A DNA stretch of 64,000 nucleotides from contig OV884011.1 in NCBI GenBank assembly GCA_930367205.1, forward strand, positions 90,877,474 to 90,941,473. Reading direction: 5' to 3'. Positions 56,701 to 64,000 of the stretch are shown here, piece by piece. This DNA comes from Acanthosoma haemorrhoidale (lineage: Eukaryota; Arthropoda; Insecta; Hemiptera; Acanthosomatidae). The notes beneath the pieces were generated by a model. That model did no database searches. It worked only from the letters and a program-made list of their open reading frames with translations, and was not told the DNA's origin. Each line of letters opens with the position of its first letter. Within the stretch, counting starts at the first letter, position 1. Made by a program: the position numbers and the translations under genes.

Positions 56701-59700
56701 AACAATTCAGCTTCTTTTTTTTATGTAAAATGGTTTAAATCTGGCAAGTAAATTATACTAATCTATTATAATAATTTTTATTTAAATTATCAATTTTCAT
56801 TGTTATTGTGCCAAGGAATGTAATAAGTACAATGTATTTTATTTTATGTAACATTCAGTAAATAAATTATAACTGTATTTTATTTATTTATTCAAAAATT
56901 GTACACTTTTCCTTTTTGTTTCTAGGTATTCAACTGTCATCATAAATATAAATGAATAACTTTACTTGTCGGTTGTTGCGTATTCCACTCTGGGTCCTGG
57001 TACCAAAGCATTGCTATTGTGATACCACATTACCTCAGGAGGTGGTCTACCATTGATAGAAACTTTTAGTTTAACAGCTTCTCCCAATTCAAACAAAATT
57101 CCATCTTCATATTGGCGAGGAAGACGTATTGTTGGTAGGGCTGAAATAAAAAAAAAAACTTTTATAACCAGAAGCAATATAATATAACTACAATTAATAA
57201 TAATATAAAGAAGAAAATAATTAACTTATAATAAAATTCTTTATAATATGATGTTTAGTAACAGGAAAAATATAGAACATTGAAACTACTCCATTATAAA
57301 TTAATCCCCCCCTTCAAAAAAAAAGTTATTAAAAATGTATTGAAATATTATATAACTTTAATTAACTTTTCACTTCTGCATAAGTTTGAATTTTGAGTTT
57401 TTACACATTACTTTTAATTTTATTTATCATTTTTTTCACACCATTTTATAATGAACCACTTTTTAATGTCCAGTTCAAGAAGTCGTTCATGGTGAAAACA
57501 TCAGTTTTAAGTTCAATTCAACTATTGCTACTGACCAGCATGCATTTTCAATTTCAAGAAGTGCAAATATCAATCATGTGAGTATAGCGATCCTAAAGGT
57601 CAAAATTGTACACCTATCTATACTAAAATCAACACTTAATAAATGCCAGCCTGTCAAAACCTACTGGGAATAAATGATAAGACTAATGATTCAATGTCAA
57701 TAATTTTTCTTAAGGGATTTTTTTCCTCCAGGCTTTTCAGGGGCCAGTAGTGTGGTCCATTTTTTATTTTAGCACCATATCTTCTATGTTACCTGGGGTT
57801 GGCTACGGCTATCCAATGAATGCCACCCTATTCTAACATTCATGGCACTAGATAATAGATAATTTTAATCCTGCTTCCAGCATAGGATTCGAACCTGCAC
57901 CACAGAAGGGCATGCCAGCCTGCCTAGCTAAAGCTCATGTTTCAATTAATAAATTATCTCTCATTTCTCTTATCTGATACTAAATACCTTATACTTAAAT
58001 TTTTGTAACTAAGTAACTCCTTTATAATGAACGGCTAAGTATTTCACTATCTGGTTTATATATTTCAATGAATTAAAAATATTACTACACATGTCTTTTA
58101 TTAGTAATCAACAACAAATGATGAGAAAACAAATCATAAACTTTAATAAAGGATAAAAATAGAAGGTTTGAAAATCTTTAATACAATAGAAGCTTTTCAG
58201 ATAGATGACAATGCAATTCTTTTTAGTGGATAGTTTCACTAAAACCTCTAAGATAGAAGCTATTAATTAATAACAGAAAACCAAAACCCCCATGTTGACC
58301 AAAAATTTACATAAGAATTTTTTGCTTTTTAGGACGATGATATTTTCAGTGAAATAAATATTTAATGATGACTATTTAAGATGGACATTGTCCTATTAAG
58401 CTGTATAATTTAAAATACCTTGAAGGATAAGAGATGCTTTTGAAACAGCATGTCCCGCTTTGTTGGTGGCACAACACTTTATTTCACCCTCATCAGTTAA
58501 GGCTGCTTGGTGAATAACGTAGGTGCTAACATCACCATCTGTGGAAACCCTTTGCCTTCTATTGCTGAAAACTTCAAATCCATCCTTGTACCATGATATT
58601 TTAGGGAATGGTGTACCTTCTACCCTGACTGTAAACTCTACCTAAATAAAAAATATAATTATTTAAAAGAGAAAATATTTCTTTTTGAAGAATTAACCTA
58701 GAATCTCGCATGAGATTAAATCAATGAATTTATGTTATTGGTTACAATATAGGTGCTTTTTACCTTTTGCGAGCACAAAAGAACAGTTGATTACCAAAGT
58801 CTCAAACATAAGATATTATTAAAGTGAGGGCCACTTATTTACTGATGATGATACATTTGAAAATTTATGATTTTAAACAAACCATCTTAGGATCTGTAGA
58901 ACTAAACACAAACCTTTTCATTTTCGATGGCAGTCGTATCATTTATATTTCTTACATAGACAGGTGCTATAGCTACACCTCTTTGGTGGGAAATGGCAAC
59001 AGGTTCTGACAAAGGGCTGTGGTCAGATCTACCTCCTGAGTTTTCAGCACTCACTCGAAACTGATACCTCATGCCAGGTTCCAGCCCACTTAACGAGAGC
59101 TGGTGGTGTTTCACGAGAAGTGGTGTTGCCTTCACCCAGTGAGGTGAAACAGTTCTTTTGTGCTCCACCACATATCCTGAAATGAAAATTACTTTATGAA
59201 ACATATATCATTTTTAAATAATAATAACATAATTTAGATTGTGATGTAGATTCATGAGGATTTAAAAGCAACCCTTAGGGAAATTCCAGGAGGGAATAGA
59301 TATAAATAAAATTCATTCAAGCAACTACTCTATATGAGTCTGTCCATGTTTTAAACTTTTAAGACCCTTCCAACTCAAGAGAAATTCTTAAAATTCAAGA
59401 ATAGCAAACCCTCAGGGTAAAATACAGGCCAAGTTTGTATTTTAGCCAAAGGATTATGATCTGTGACTTAAAGACTTATTTTGTATCACTTTCAGCATTT
59501 GCAATACATTTTGGGTTGAAATTGACCTTAGCATGTCCTTTTCTGTCTGTACTTTACTATTCCCTTATACTTATACTATAAATTTTTTTAATTCTATACT
59601 AGTTTGTGTCTATTTATTCTAACTTGTATGATGCTAAACTAAATTAGTGACCTGGGAACTATTCTATACCCTTGACCATTTTCAAAACATTTTCGCGTGC

Positions 59701-59926
59701 TCACATGTTGTTTAAGGATTTAATAAATGTGGTTTAGGGACTGTTTTTTGACAACTATTCAATAATAAACTAAAACAAATTAAAATGACAAAGTTGAAAT
59801 TGAACTTACCGGTAATTTTTGATCCTCCTACATAAATTGGAGGGTCCCATTTTATTGTGATTACATCAACATCAGACCGAGGAGACCCAGGAACTAAATA
59901 AGGCTTCCCTGGAGGTGAAGGTCTTT
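40230..59926 (-). CDS. Ig/fibronectin-III protein with C-terminal membrane segment, 3' ten exons
   Basis: Exons in transcript order: 59926-59810, 59176-58914, 58641-58419, 57140-56966, 53629-53517, 52121-51994, 49758-49586, 44833-44524, 43776-43611 and 41770-40230, all phase-consistent. Domains: Fn3 (first two exons), I-set Ig (second and third), I-set Ig (fourth and fifth), Fn3 (sixth and seventh), then a Pro/Ser linker, an acidic Ser-rich region and a hydrophobic hairpin-like segment before a basic C-terminus. The Fn3-Ig style, with R-P-x-P-P-G-K linkers, is that of titin, twitchin and myosin-binding proteins of muscle, so a sarcomere or sarcoplasmic-membrane role is plausible but not shown. 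The 5' part is outside the window. Introns hold LINEs, a gypsy relic and a SINE. The exact orthologue is not claimed. Confidence 0.92.
41771..43610 (-). other. GC-AG intron of the Ig/Fn3 gene
   Basis: The donor reads CAAG|GCAAGT and the acceptor TTCTTCAG|GTGAAA. Reading phase (one base before, two after, giving Gly) agrees across the junction. No nearby GT donor preserves phase and sequence quality. The interior has no recognised element; a G-run sits at 42671-42680. Confidence 0.8.
43611..43776 (-). CDS. Ig/Fn3 gene exon: Ser/Asp-rich linker
   Basis: 166 bases, 55 codons plus one base. It encodes T-G-S-S-S-E-D-K-D-K-Y-K-Y and R-W-Q-W-E-R-E-L-S-P, and ends K-R-K-S-S-D-D-D-Q. Low-complexity polar linker without a fold; acceptor GTTTCAG, GC-type donor. 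Confidence 0.88.
44524..44833 (-). CDS. Ig/Fn3 gene exon: proline-rich linker with SH3-type motif
   Basis: 310 bases, 103 codons after a split Gly. It contains two related motifs, D-W-N-E-D-S-P-I-P-S-P and G-W-S-E-D-S-Q-G-S-P-P. Near the end, E-S-P-P-P-L-P-P-I-P-P-K-R-K-H-R fits the class II SH3 ligand pattern PxxPx(K/R). Acceptor TTTTAAAAG, donor GTAATG. Confidence 0.9.
44834..46800. other. Intron of the Ig/Fn3 gene, left part
   Basis: 45870-46800 is less AT-rich and looks like old inserted sequence. Its short open frames on both strands have no recognisable motif. No exon fits between the flanking exons, which join in phase. Confidence 0.4.
46805..47035 (-). pseudogene. LINE reverse-transcriptase fragment
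   Basis: Minus-strand frame with G-V-P-Q-G-A-I-L-S-P-L-L-F-N-L-F and the catalytic region as F-A-N-D-T-I-I-L. The first catalytic Asp of F-A-D-D is replaced by Asn, so the enzyme would be inactive even without truncation. It belongs to a Jockey-like element; the ORF1 remnant at 47810-48430 on the same strand may come from the same insertion. Confidence 0.8.
47810..48430 (-). pseudogene. LINE ORF1 with PRE_C2HC-like region and zinc knuckles
   Basis: From 48430 down: an L-V-K-K-T-F-K-D-E-D-I-P-K-E-L-Q-Q-I like stretch, then V-Q-C-Q-N-C-H-K (first knuckle), M-C-V-K-C-A-G-P-H-N-Y-K-N-C-P (second) and I-C-T-N-F-G-G-P-H-N-A-N (third, one Cys changed to Phe). This is the usual order in the gag-like ORF1 of Jockey elements. 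Stops at about 48195 and 48245 break it. It lies in an Ig/Fn3 intron in the sense orientation. Confidence 0.8.
49065..49330 (+). pseudogene. LINE ORF1 zinc-knuckle fragment, opposite strand
   Basis: Plus-strand reading has N-Y-K-N-C-T and V-Q-I-C-A-Y-C-G-G-P-H-S-A-N-F-K-G-C, then M-S-L-T-K-Q-L-S-V-N-R-Q. It matches the minus-strand copy at 47.8-48.1 kb in residue order, so it is the same LINE family inserted in the other direction. Confidence 0.75.
49586..49758 (-). CDS. Ig/Fn3 gene exon: second half of Fn3
   Basis: 173 bases; acceptor TTTGCAG, donor GTATGT. It encodes W-N-M-W-L-K-A-A-T and the Fn3 hallmark E-G-S-E-Y-K-F-R-V-K-A-E-N-P-Y-G-I-S-D-P-S, finishing the Fn3 fold begun in the preceding exon. 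Confidence 0.95.
50500..51390 (-). mobile_element. Jockey-like LINE (family B) 3' end, copy 3
   Basis: On the minus strand the C-terminal part of ORF2 (R-Y-L-G-F-H-L-D-K-R, then Y-G-I-E-L-W-G-T-A-K-T-S-N-I-K-R-I-Q) runs from about 51390 to a TAA at 50923-50921. It parallels the copy at 30.4-30.86 kb almost residue by residue. The 3' UTR contains a GGGGGGTCTCTGGGCTG block and an expanded 37-bp minisatellite, and ends near 50500 with GCAGATTGTAATTATTG. It is inserted in the sense direction of the Ig/Fn3 gene. Confidence 0.85.
50567..50734 (-). repeat. 37-bp minisatellite, 4.5 copies
   Basis: Units start at 50567, 50604, 50641, 50678 and 50715 with CATTCATACAATATTTACAG and are nearly perfect. 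They belong to the 3' UTR of the family B LINE; the copy at 18.3 kb has 1.6 units. Confidence 0.97.
51994..52121 (-). CDS. Ig/Fn3 gene exon: first half of Fn3
   Basis: 128 bases; acceptor ATATTCTAG, donor GTAAGT. It encodes D-R-P-L-P-P-G-K-V, L-A-W-T-I-P-Y-D-D-G-G and I-G-N-Y-I-V-E-Y, the conserved first strands of a muscle-type Fn3 domain. Confidence 0.95.
53517..53629 (-). CDS. Ig/Fn3 gene exon: second half of Ig
   Basis: 113 bases; acceptor TTCACACAG, donor GTAAAA. It encodes A-M-L-R-I-S-N-A-T-R-E-D-R-G-E-Y-Q-V-R-A-V-N, the D-x-G-x-Y-x-x-x-A-x-N signature of I-set Ig domains. The usual Cys after Tyr is Val here. Confidence 0.94.
53885..54900 (+). mobile_element. LINE family C, decayed RT and 3' end, copy 2
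   Basis: Plus-strand pieces: F-P-Q-G-S-P-G and L-S-P-L-L-F-S-C-Y-I-N (about 53932-53980), a relic S-D-D-S catalytic box near 54020, Q-I-Q-E-D-L-D-Q-I-S-A-W-V-N (about 54085), I-T-I-D-Q-T-L-S-W-N (about 54240) and a C-terminal tract. The 3' end GGGACTTAGTCCCGGAATAATTTTG at about 54864-54888 matches the one at 9936-9957. It lies in an Ig/Fn3 intron, antisense to that gene. Confidence 0.7.
55365..56640 (+). mobile_element. LINE sliver followed by a heavily decayed gypsy element
   Basis: 55365-55440 matches the A-F-D-R-F-G-T-P region of the RT fragments at 35.1 and 38.2 kb. From 55480 broken frames resemble gypsy: a gag-like I-I-A-D-K-I-M-E-M (about 55530), then an integrase relic with T-D-Q-G near 56220, G-L-C-S-A-I-I-E-D-L-G-C near 56377-56410 and an end-of-pol tract V-K-P-A-Y-L-L-N-T near 56566-56595. 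Protease, RT and RNase H cannot be read in between, so the element is internally deleted. It lies in an Ig/Fn3 intron, antisense. Confidence 0.6.
56966..57140 (-). CDS. Ig/Fn3 gene exon: first half of Ig
   Basis: 175 bases; acceptor TTTATTTCAG, donor GTAAAG. It encodes L-P-T-I-R-L-P, G-E-A-V-K-L-K-V-S-I-N-G-R-P-P-P-E-V-M-W-Y, the G-x-P-x-P-x-V-x-W pattern of I-set Ig domains. Confidence 0.95.
57715..57935 (-). mobile_element. tRNA-derived SINE
   Basis: On the minus strand a perfect RNA polymerase III B box GGTTCGAATCC lies at about 57888-57898, with an A-box-like TAGCTAGGCAGG upstream near 57919-57930. The body (GTGCCATGAATG...GGTGGCATTCATTGG) and a tail toward 57720 follow. The spacing is that of a tRNA-type head, but no cloverleaf forms, so it is a SINE and not a tRNA gene. 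It lies in an Ig/Fn3 intron in sense orientation. Confidence 0.6.
58419..58641 (-). CDS. Ig/Fn3 gene exon: main part of an I-set Ig
   Basis: 223 bases; acceptor TTTATTTAG, donor GTATTT. It encodes V-E-F-T-V-R-V-E-G-T-P-F-P-K-I-S-W-Y-K-D-G and L-T-D-E-G-E-I-K-C-C-A-T-N-K-A-G, with the D-E-G-x-(I)-x-C-x-A-x-N-x-x-G core of the fold. Confidence 0.96.
58914..59176 (-). CDS. Ig/Fn3 gene exon: end of Fn3 and start of Ig
   Basis: 263 bases after an acceptor CATTTCAG. It encodes G-Y-V-V-E-H-K-R, L-E-P-G-M-R-Y-Q-F-R-V-S-A-E-N-S-G-G-R-S-D (Fn3 hallmark) and then the first strand of the next Ig (A-P-V-Y-V-R-N). The donor reads AAAG|GTTTGT. Confidence 0.94.
59810..59926 (-). CDS. Ig/Fn3 gene exon: first half of Fn3 (most upstream exon found)
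   Basis: 117 bases; acceptor ATTTACAG, donor GTAAGT. It encodes R-P-S-P-P-G-K-P, I-T-I-K-W-D-P-P-I-Y-V-G-G-S-K-I-T. It starts with two bases of a codon from an upstream exon that is not in the window or was not recognised. Confidence 0.94.
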
Positions 59927-60244
59927 CTGTAAATGTATTAAGATTAGGTATTCTTATTAAACATATTCTAATGTTATTTTTAAGATCACATATTATTAGT
60001 TTATAGAATTTGTTAGTCTGAAGAAGTTTAATTAAACATAAAAGTTCAGAAATTTAAATAAGTGCGTGAAAGCCCGGACAGAATGGCGGGCCGCCTGGCT
60101 ATCAGCGGGTTTGGGCGCGAACGAGGTTGAAATTGCGATTTAAGAGGGGGAAACAACCTTTAAAAATCGGAAGAACTCGCTATCCGAAACCCTGCTAGTC
60201 CTCTTCACATTGTATTGTAATTTTAACTTCAAATAGAAAATTTG

Positions 60245-60385
60245 TTTTTTTTTAATATTACCTCCTTCAAATGCATCTGCACGCTTGCAGCACGAGGAGA
60301 ACATTGTAAATATTGTTCATTTAATTTTGATCATAAGTTGTAAAAATGTTGTTGAATAAAGGGGTTTTGAAAAAAAAAAAAATCT
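60245..60385 (+). mobile_element. LINE family A 3' tail
   Basis: CCTCCTTCAAATGCATCTGCACGC...GAGGAGAACATTG...TAAAGGGGTT followed by a 12-base adenine run. It matches the terminal part of the 3' UTR at 11585-11690. The GC-richer bases upstream (60070-60190) may belong to the same copy but could not be matched. Confidence 0.55.
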
Positions 60386-60479
60386 CCGAAACCCATTCCC
60401 TCTAACTTGTAGAGTTTTTCAAGGGCCAGTTTTGTATCCGGTGCATGTAGTCTGACATAGTTGTGACAAACTAAAAGTA

Positions 60480-61110
60480 AGCTGCTGAAATCGCTTTCGT
60501 CGACATTGCCGTTTAGAATAGCAGCACGAGTACAAAAAGAGCTCTTACACAAACCAAGTCAGTTTGTAACGTAATCAGTGACAGCCAGGATAGGTTAAAC
60601 ATCAGTGTGAAACCCAGAAACACACACTGCGTAATCTTCTCCTAACAAAAGGAAGAAAAAAAAGCCTTGCCAAAATCCTATATTATAGGAGAGCAAAAGA
60701 ACTCACCTGGTTTCTTAATGTACTATCTGAGTATAAAAATGGCCATTTTAGTAACAAAATAGAAAAAGTACGACACAAGTCTTACCGGCTTTCGCACTTG
60801 TTAACTTTACCCAACTAGTTGCGTCTCAAAGTGATAATATATAAATGTGTCCTCTTTAACTCTCGCCAGAGGTTAAAGAACGACGACCTGCACCCGTTGC
60901 TTGTTGTGCCGTAGGTGGGTGAGTTCATCCACTGGAGACTCATCAAGTTTTTTTACTTCTTGCAGCACTTAAGAACCCCAGTGTTTAATACTATGACCCC
61001 ACCACCTTCTCGTATCAATGGGAATATATTGTCGGGAAAAAATAGGTTAAGATTTTATTTGTTAGATGCAAGTTAGTTTTAAGTTTTTTTTATTCATAAG
61101 GTGAACCCCA
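60480..61110 (+). mobile_element. Jockey-like LINE (family A) 3' end, copy 3
   Basis: Decayed plus-strand frames align with the copy at 10.8-11.5 kb: an F-V-D-I-A-V relic of the F-A-D-D box near 60500, V-I-S-D-S-Q-D-R-L-N-I-S-V (about 60575), N-G-H-F-S-N-K-I, then the N-P-V-F-N-T tract near 60980 and the AAGGTGAACCCC block at 61098. Many stops. It lies upstream of the most 5' Ig/Fn3 exon found, probably in an intron. Confidence 0.65.
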
Positions 61111-64000
61111 TTGTTTTTTTAAATATATATATATAGACAATATATAATGTACAGCATTTAACAAATCACCACAATGTTAAAATATTAAAAATTGTATAAA
61201 ATGTAGCCAAGCTACAGGACATATAATGACCTAGTGTAAATAGATTCATCTGTATTGAATTGTATACTTTCATTACAAGGGGATATGGTGGAGGGGAAAA
61301 AATCGCTTTCCATTTTAGCTAGGTATTAGCACAGCGCCCACCGTGGGCAACCATTTTATTAATGTTACGATATACTCAGATGATGTGTGACCATTAAACA
61401 CATGGATAAAGTACTATATAGTATCAATGAAAACCTGTGGAAAAAATGTTAAAAATTAATATATAGATAAAATATTAAATAAAGCACTCCCTCTAATAAC
61501 GCCATTCGAACGTGATATATCAACTATAAGCACTAGAACAATTATTTAAAGCTCTGTATTATAATAAACTATTAGAAGGAGTAAACAAAAAAAAATAGGC
61601 TTTTAAGTTGAATGACGTTACCTAAATTAATTAACTTTGAATATCATATTTTAGTCCTGATGACATTTTTTATAAAATTAATCAAGTCCCCATCATCCAG
61701 CCTTGTTCAATCTTTTGTTTCTTCCAATATTCCTGGTGAATACTGATTTTAAATAAATGGTTTAAAGAGACTTTTGTATCCAGATATGTTCTGTTGTCGA
61801 AGCGACATAGACAATCCCTCATTTTCTTTGGAACCGACGATTCAATGATATTGAGGAAATCATAGATGGAGGTCAATAGTTATTTGTTTCCAAACGGAGG
61901 AATGGTTTTATATGATATCTCATAGCTTCCCAAAGGATAATCTACTTATCATTGAATAAAGTGGAAGTGTTAATTCATCTTACAATAAAAACTAAAGTTT
62001 CAACTACAACCCAACATTTTTTTCCTTACATTATTTGAAAGATTTAAATTATAATGAAATTTCAAAAGCACTAAACATGAACATAATCTATAGATTGATG
62101 CATGTATTCATGATGGTTGCCTGAATGTTGAGTCAACTCGAAGAGCCTCCTCTACAGTAATGTCAGGTGCTACTTTACTATACAGGTTTTACTATACTTT
62201 GAAATATTTATGATTCATTTAAGCTAATTTACGTCAATCAAACCTACGCACGTTAAATATTGTACTTTTTTAATGTATGTAAGGTTTTTAGGGGTTCTAT
62301 CCCCCAAATCACTCCCTTGGCTACACAACTGCCAAAAGTTTACATTTTATTTTGCCCCATCCTACTGCACGTGACATCCTATGTTAAGGTGAGAACTTTT
62401 TCTTTTACTTTAAAGCCCTAACTCTTTTTTTTTTCTAACAAACGCTCGACTGCTAAGGTCATTTGTGCTTTCTACTTTGTATTTTTTTCCTAGATTGGGT
62501 ACAAACAAATAAGCTTTCACGCTATTCAGGAATTTTCTTAAGTTATTTATTATTTCAGAATTACCCATAACAACTGTGCCAACACGCATTACCTCTTTAT
62601 AATATAGTATAGGTTATGAAAATAAAAAAAAATCAAGTAAAATAATATCAACAGCTAATAAAGAAGTAAGTGTAGAAGGAGAACAAAATTGTTTCAATAA
62701 AAAAAATTACTAGAGCGGATTGTATTTCTATACTTTTCTTGAAGGGTGAATTGATTTCAATAATAATTTTATAAAGTTTCACATATGTTTGGTTAAAATT
62801 ATGTTTAGTAATTAACAAGCATCTTAAAGTTTCAACATGTAGTCGAGTTTTATAACTTCATAAACTTACATTTCATAACTAAAGCGGACCAACGGCCGAA
62901 AACCAGTATTGTACTGGTAAAAACAGTACAATGCGACGTAATACTTGATGGGAGTTCATTCGGGATATTTTACGCGTTCATGGTGCAGTCTGGGTTGAGT
63001 AAAATAAGTGTATTTTATTCAAAATCTGCTGTGTGGGCATTGTTAGTTGGCTCTACACTGTTACTGGGAAGGTTTACATAGCGCTCTAAAAATACACTAA
63101 GGGACATTCCTGATACATGCTACTGACTGGAAAACAACAATGAACCTTTATGATTCTTTACCTGTTTGGGTTTAACGTACATTACTCCTCGTCCACATTG
63201 CGATAGAAATTTACGAAAATGTCTTCAGACAATTGGAAAGGCTGTTATGGGATTCCAATTAACCAGTAATCTCCAGCGATTTCGAAAAATTTTATGATAT
63301 GAAAAATCATCAAGCTACACACTAATTTCTGGGAAATCGCCCAGTTTCTATCAGGTTGATAGTCATGCTGCGTCTTCTGGTGAGTGGTGACTCATTCGCC
63401 AGCATCGTATACTCCTTCAGGATATTTACCACTAATTCTTCGGGAAATTTTAATAAACCTTAAAAAGCTACACTAAGCATATTAGTGATAGGTTCTAATT
63501 TCAATGTTTTAATGGTGTGCAGGTGAGGAAAACAAAGTTGCATTTTTTCCCAAATGCGATTAACAGTGATCTCTTGAGTGAAGGCAAACCGGATTCACAG
63601 CATCAATTACCTTCGGGGTTGACATATCCTAAAACATACGAACAAAAAACTTGCTTCATACCGAATGATGTGAAGCAAACGGAAATCGTGTTTTGTTTAC
63701 ATTTGATAGTTCAAGTGGTGAGAACGATATGGTGGTGCAGCAATCGCTATTATCTTTTCTGGATTAATCACGCCCAGCAATAAAAAGATAAAAACAAGGA
63801 AAAAATTTTGTTCTTAAATTTGTCAGGAAACGCATGTTTTTCCATTGATGTTCACACCGCTTTTTGAATTCCAAAATTGACAAATGAAAATTCCACTTGA
63901 GAATCTTAAGAACTGCTTAAAAAAATATTTAGTTCGATTTGTAAATGAACAAAAATATAACCTTTTTTTTTTTTAGTATAACCGTTTTTGTTTAGTGAAG
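61111..64000. other. Distal flank, nothing recognised
   Basis: No further Ig/Fn3 exon was seen. The open frames at 61682-61876 (minus) and 63517-63783 (plus) have no recognisable motif. A GTGTAGCCAAGGGAG stretch on the minus strand near 62324-62338 resembles the terminus of a short DNA transposon and has a partial counterpart at 44028. Confidence 0.45.

Noticed and set aside
60331..60552. 73-residue minus-strand frame (N-G-N-V-D-E-S-D-F...A-P-D-T-K-L-A-L-E-K-L-Y-K-L-E-G-M-G-F)
   Set aside because: It looks like real protein sequence but has no splice partners, and I could not place it in any family; it may be a fragment of an unlisted retroelement.

Overview
This is a piece of an animal nuclear genome, most likely an arthropod and probably an insect. 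It is AT-rich, with intron-split genes carrying GT-AG (one GC-AG) splice sites, AATAAA-type 3' signals and a dense load of decayed retrotransposons. No bacterial, viral or organellar gene organisation is visible, and no RNA gene, CRISPR array or operon was found. The lineage call is an inference from the kinds of elements and proteins present; no species is claimed.

Two host genes can be read, both on the minus strand and both entering from higher coordinates. (1) A zinc (M14) metallocarboxypeptidase occupies 25379 down to 7547. Seven 3' exons were joined by matching splice sites and reading phase. They carry the HxxE and His zinc ligands, the DLNRNF arginine/asparagine motif, the catalytic Glu and an Asp at the specificity position typical of B-type enzymes. 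The signal peptide and propeptide exons were not found; they should lie between 25380 and about 40000. (2) An Ig/fibronectin-III protein of the titin/twitchin/myosin-binding family style occupies 59926 down to 40230. Ten exons encode Fn3-Ig-Ig-Fn3, then a Ser/Pro-rich linker, a long acidic Ser-rich tail and a hydrophobic membrane-type segment just before the C-terminus. Its 5' part lies beyond the window. The last intron uses a GC-AG splice pair.

Nearly everything else is transposon wreckage inside the introns and between the genes. At 1.8-2.9 kb a LINE ORF1 remnant is split by a small hAT-type element with perfect 8-bp target duplications and sits next to an oppositely oriented LINE 3' end. 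The introns of the carboxypeptidase hold several LINE 3' ends, a Ty3/gypsy copy (13-15.6 kb), a second gypsy gag/protease remnant (15.8-16.5 kb), a second hAT MITE (20.75 kb) and one dispersed copy of a repeat. The intergenic or 5' region (25.4-40 kb) holds a decayed ZBED/Buster-like hAT transposase, a Jockey-like LINE with a GC-rich 3' UTR and minisatellite, a 405-bp tandem array containing the same repeat, an inverted gypsy integrase/reverse-transcriptase junction and paired degenerate RT fragments. The introns of the Ig/Fn3 gene hold more LINE pieces, a degraded gypsy and a tRNA-type SINE. The 61-64 kb end has no recognisable gene.

I found no convincing new multi-gene system. The best leads are protein-level oddities in the two host genes (loss of the Tyr248 position in the carboxypeptidase, a membrane tail on an Ig/Fn3 protein) and unusual transposon structures. 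Exon boundaries were set by hand from splice motifs and phase, and may be off by a base in places.
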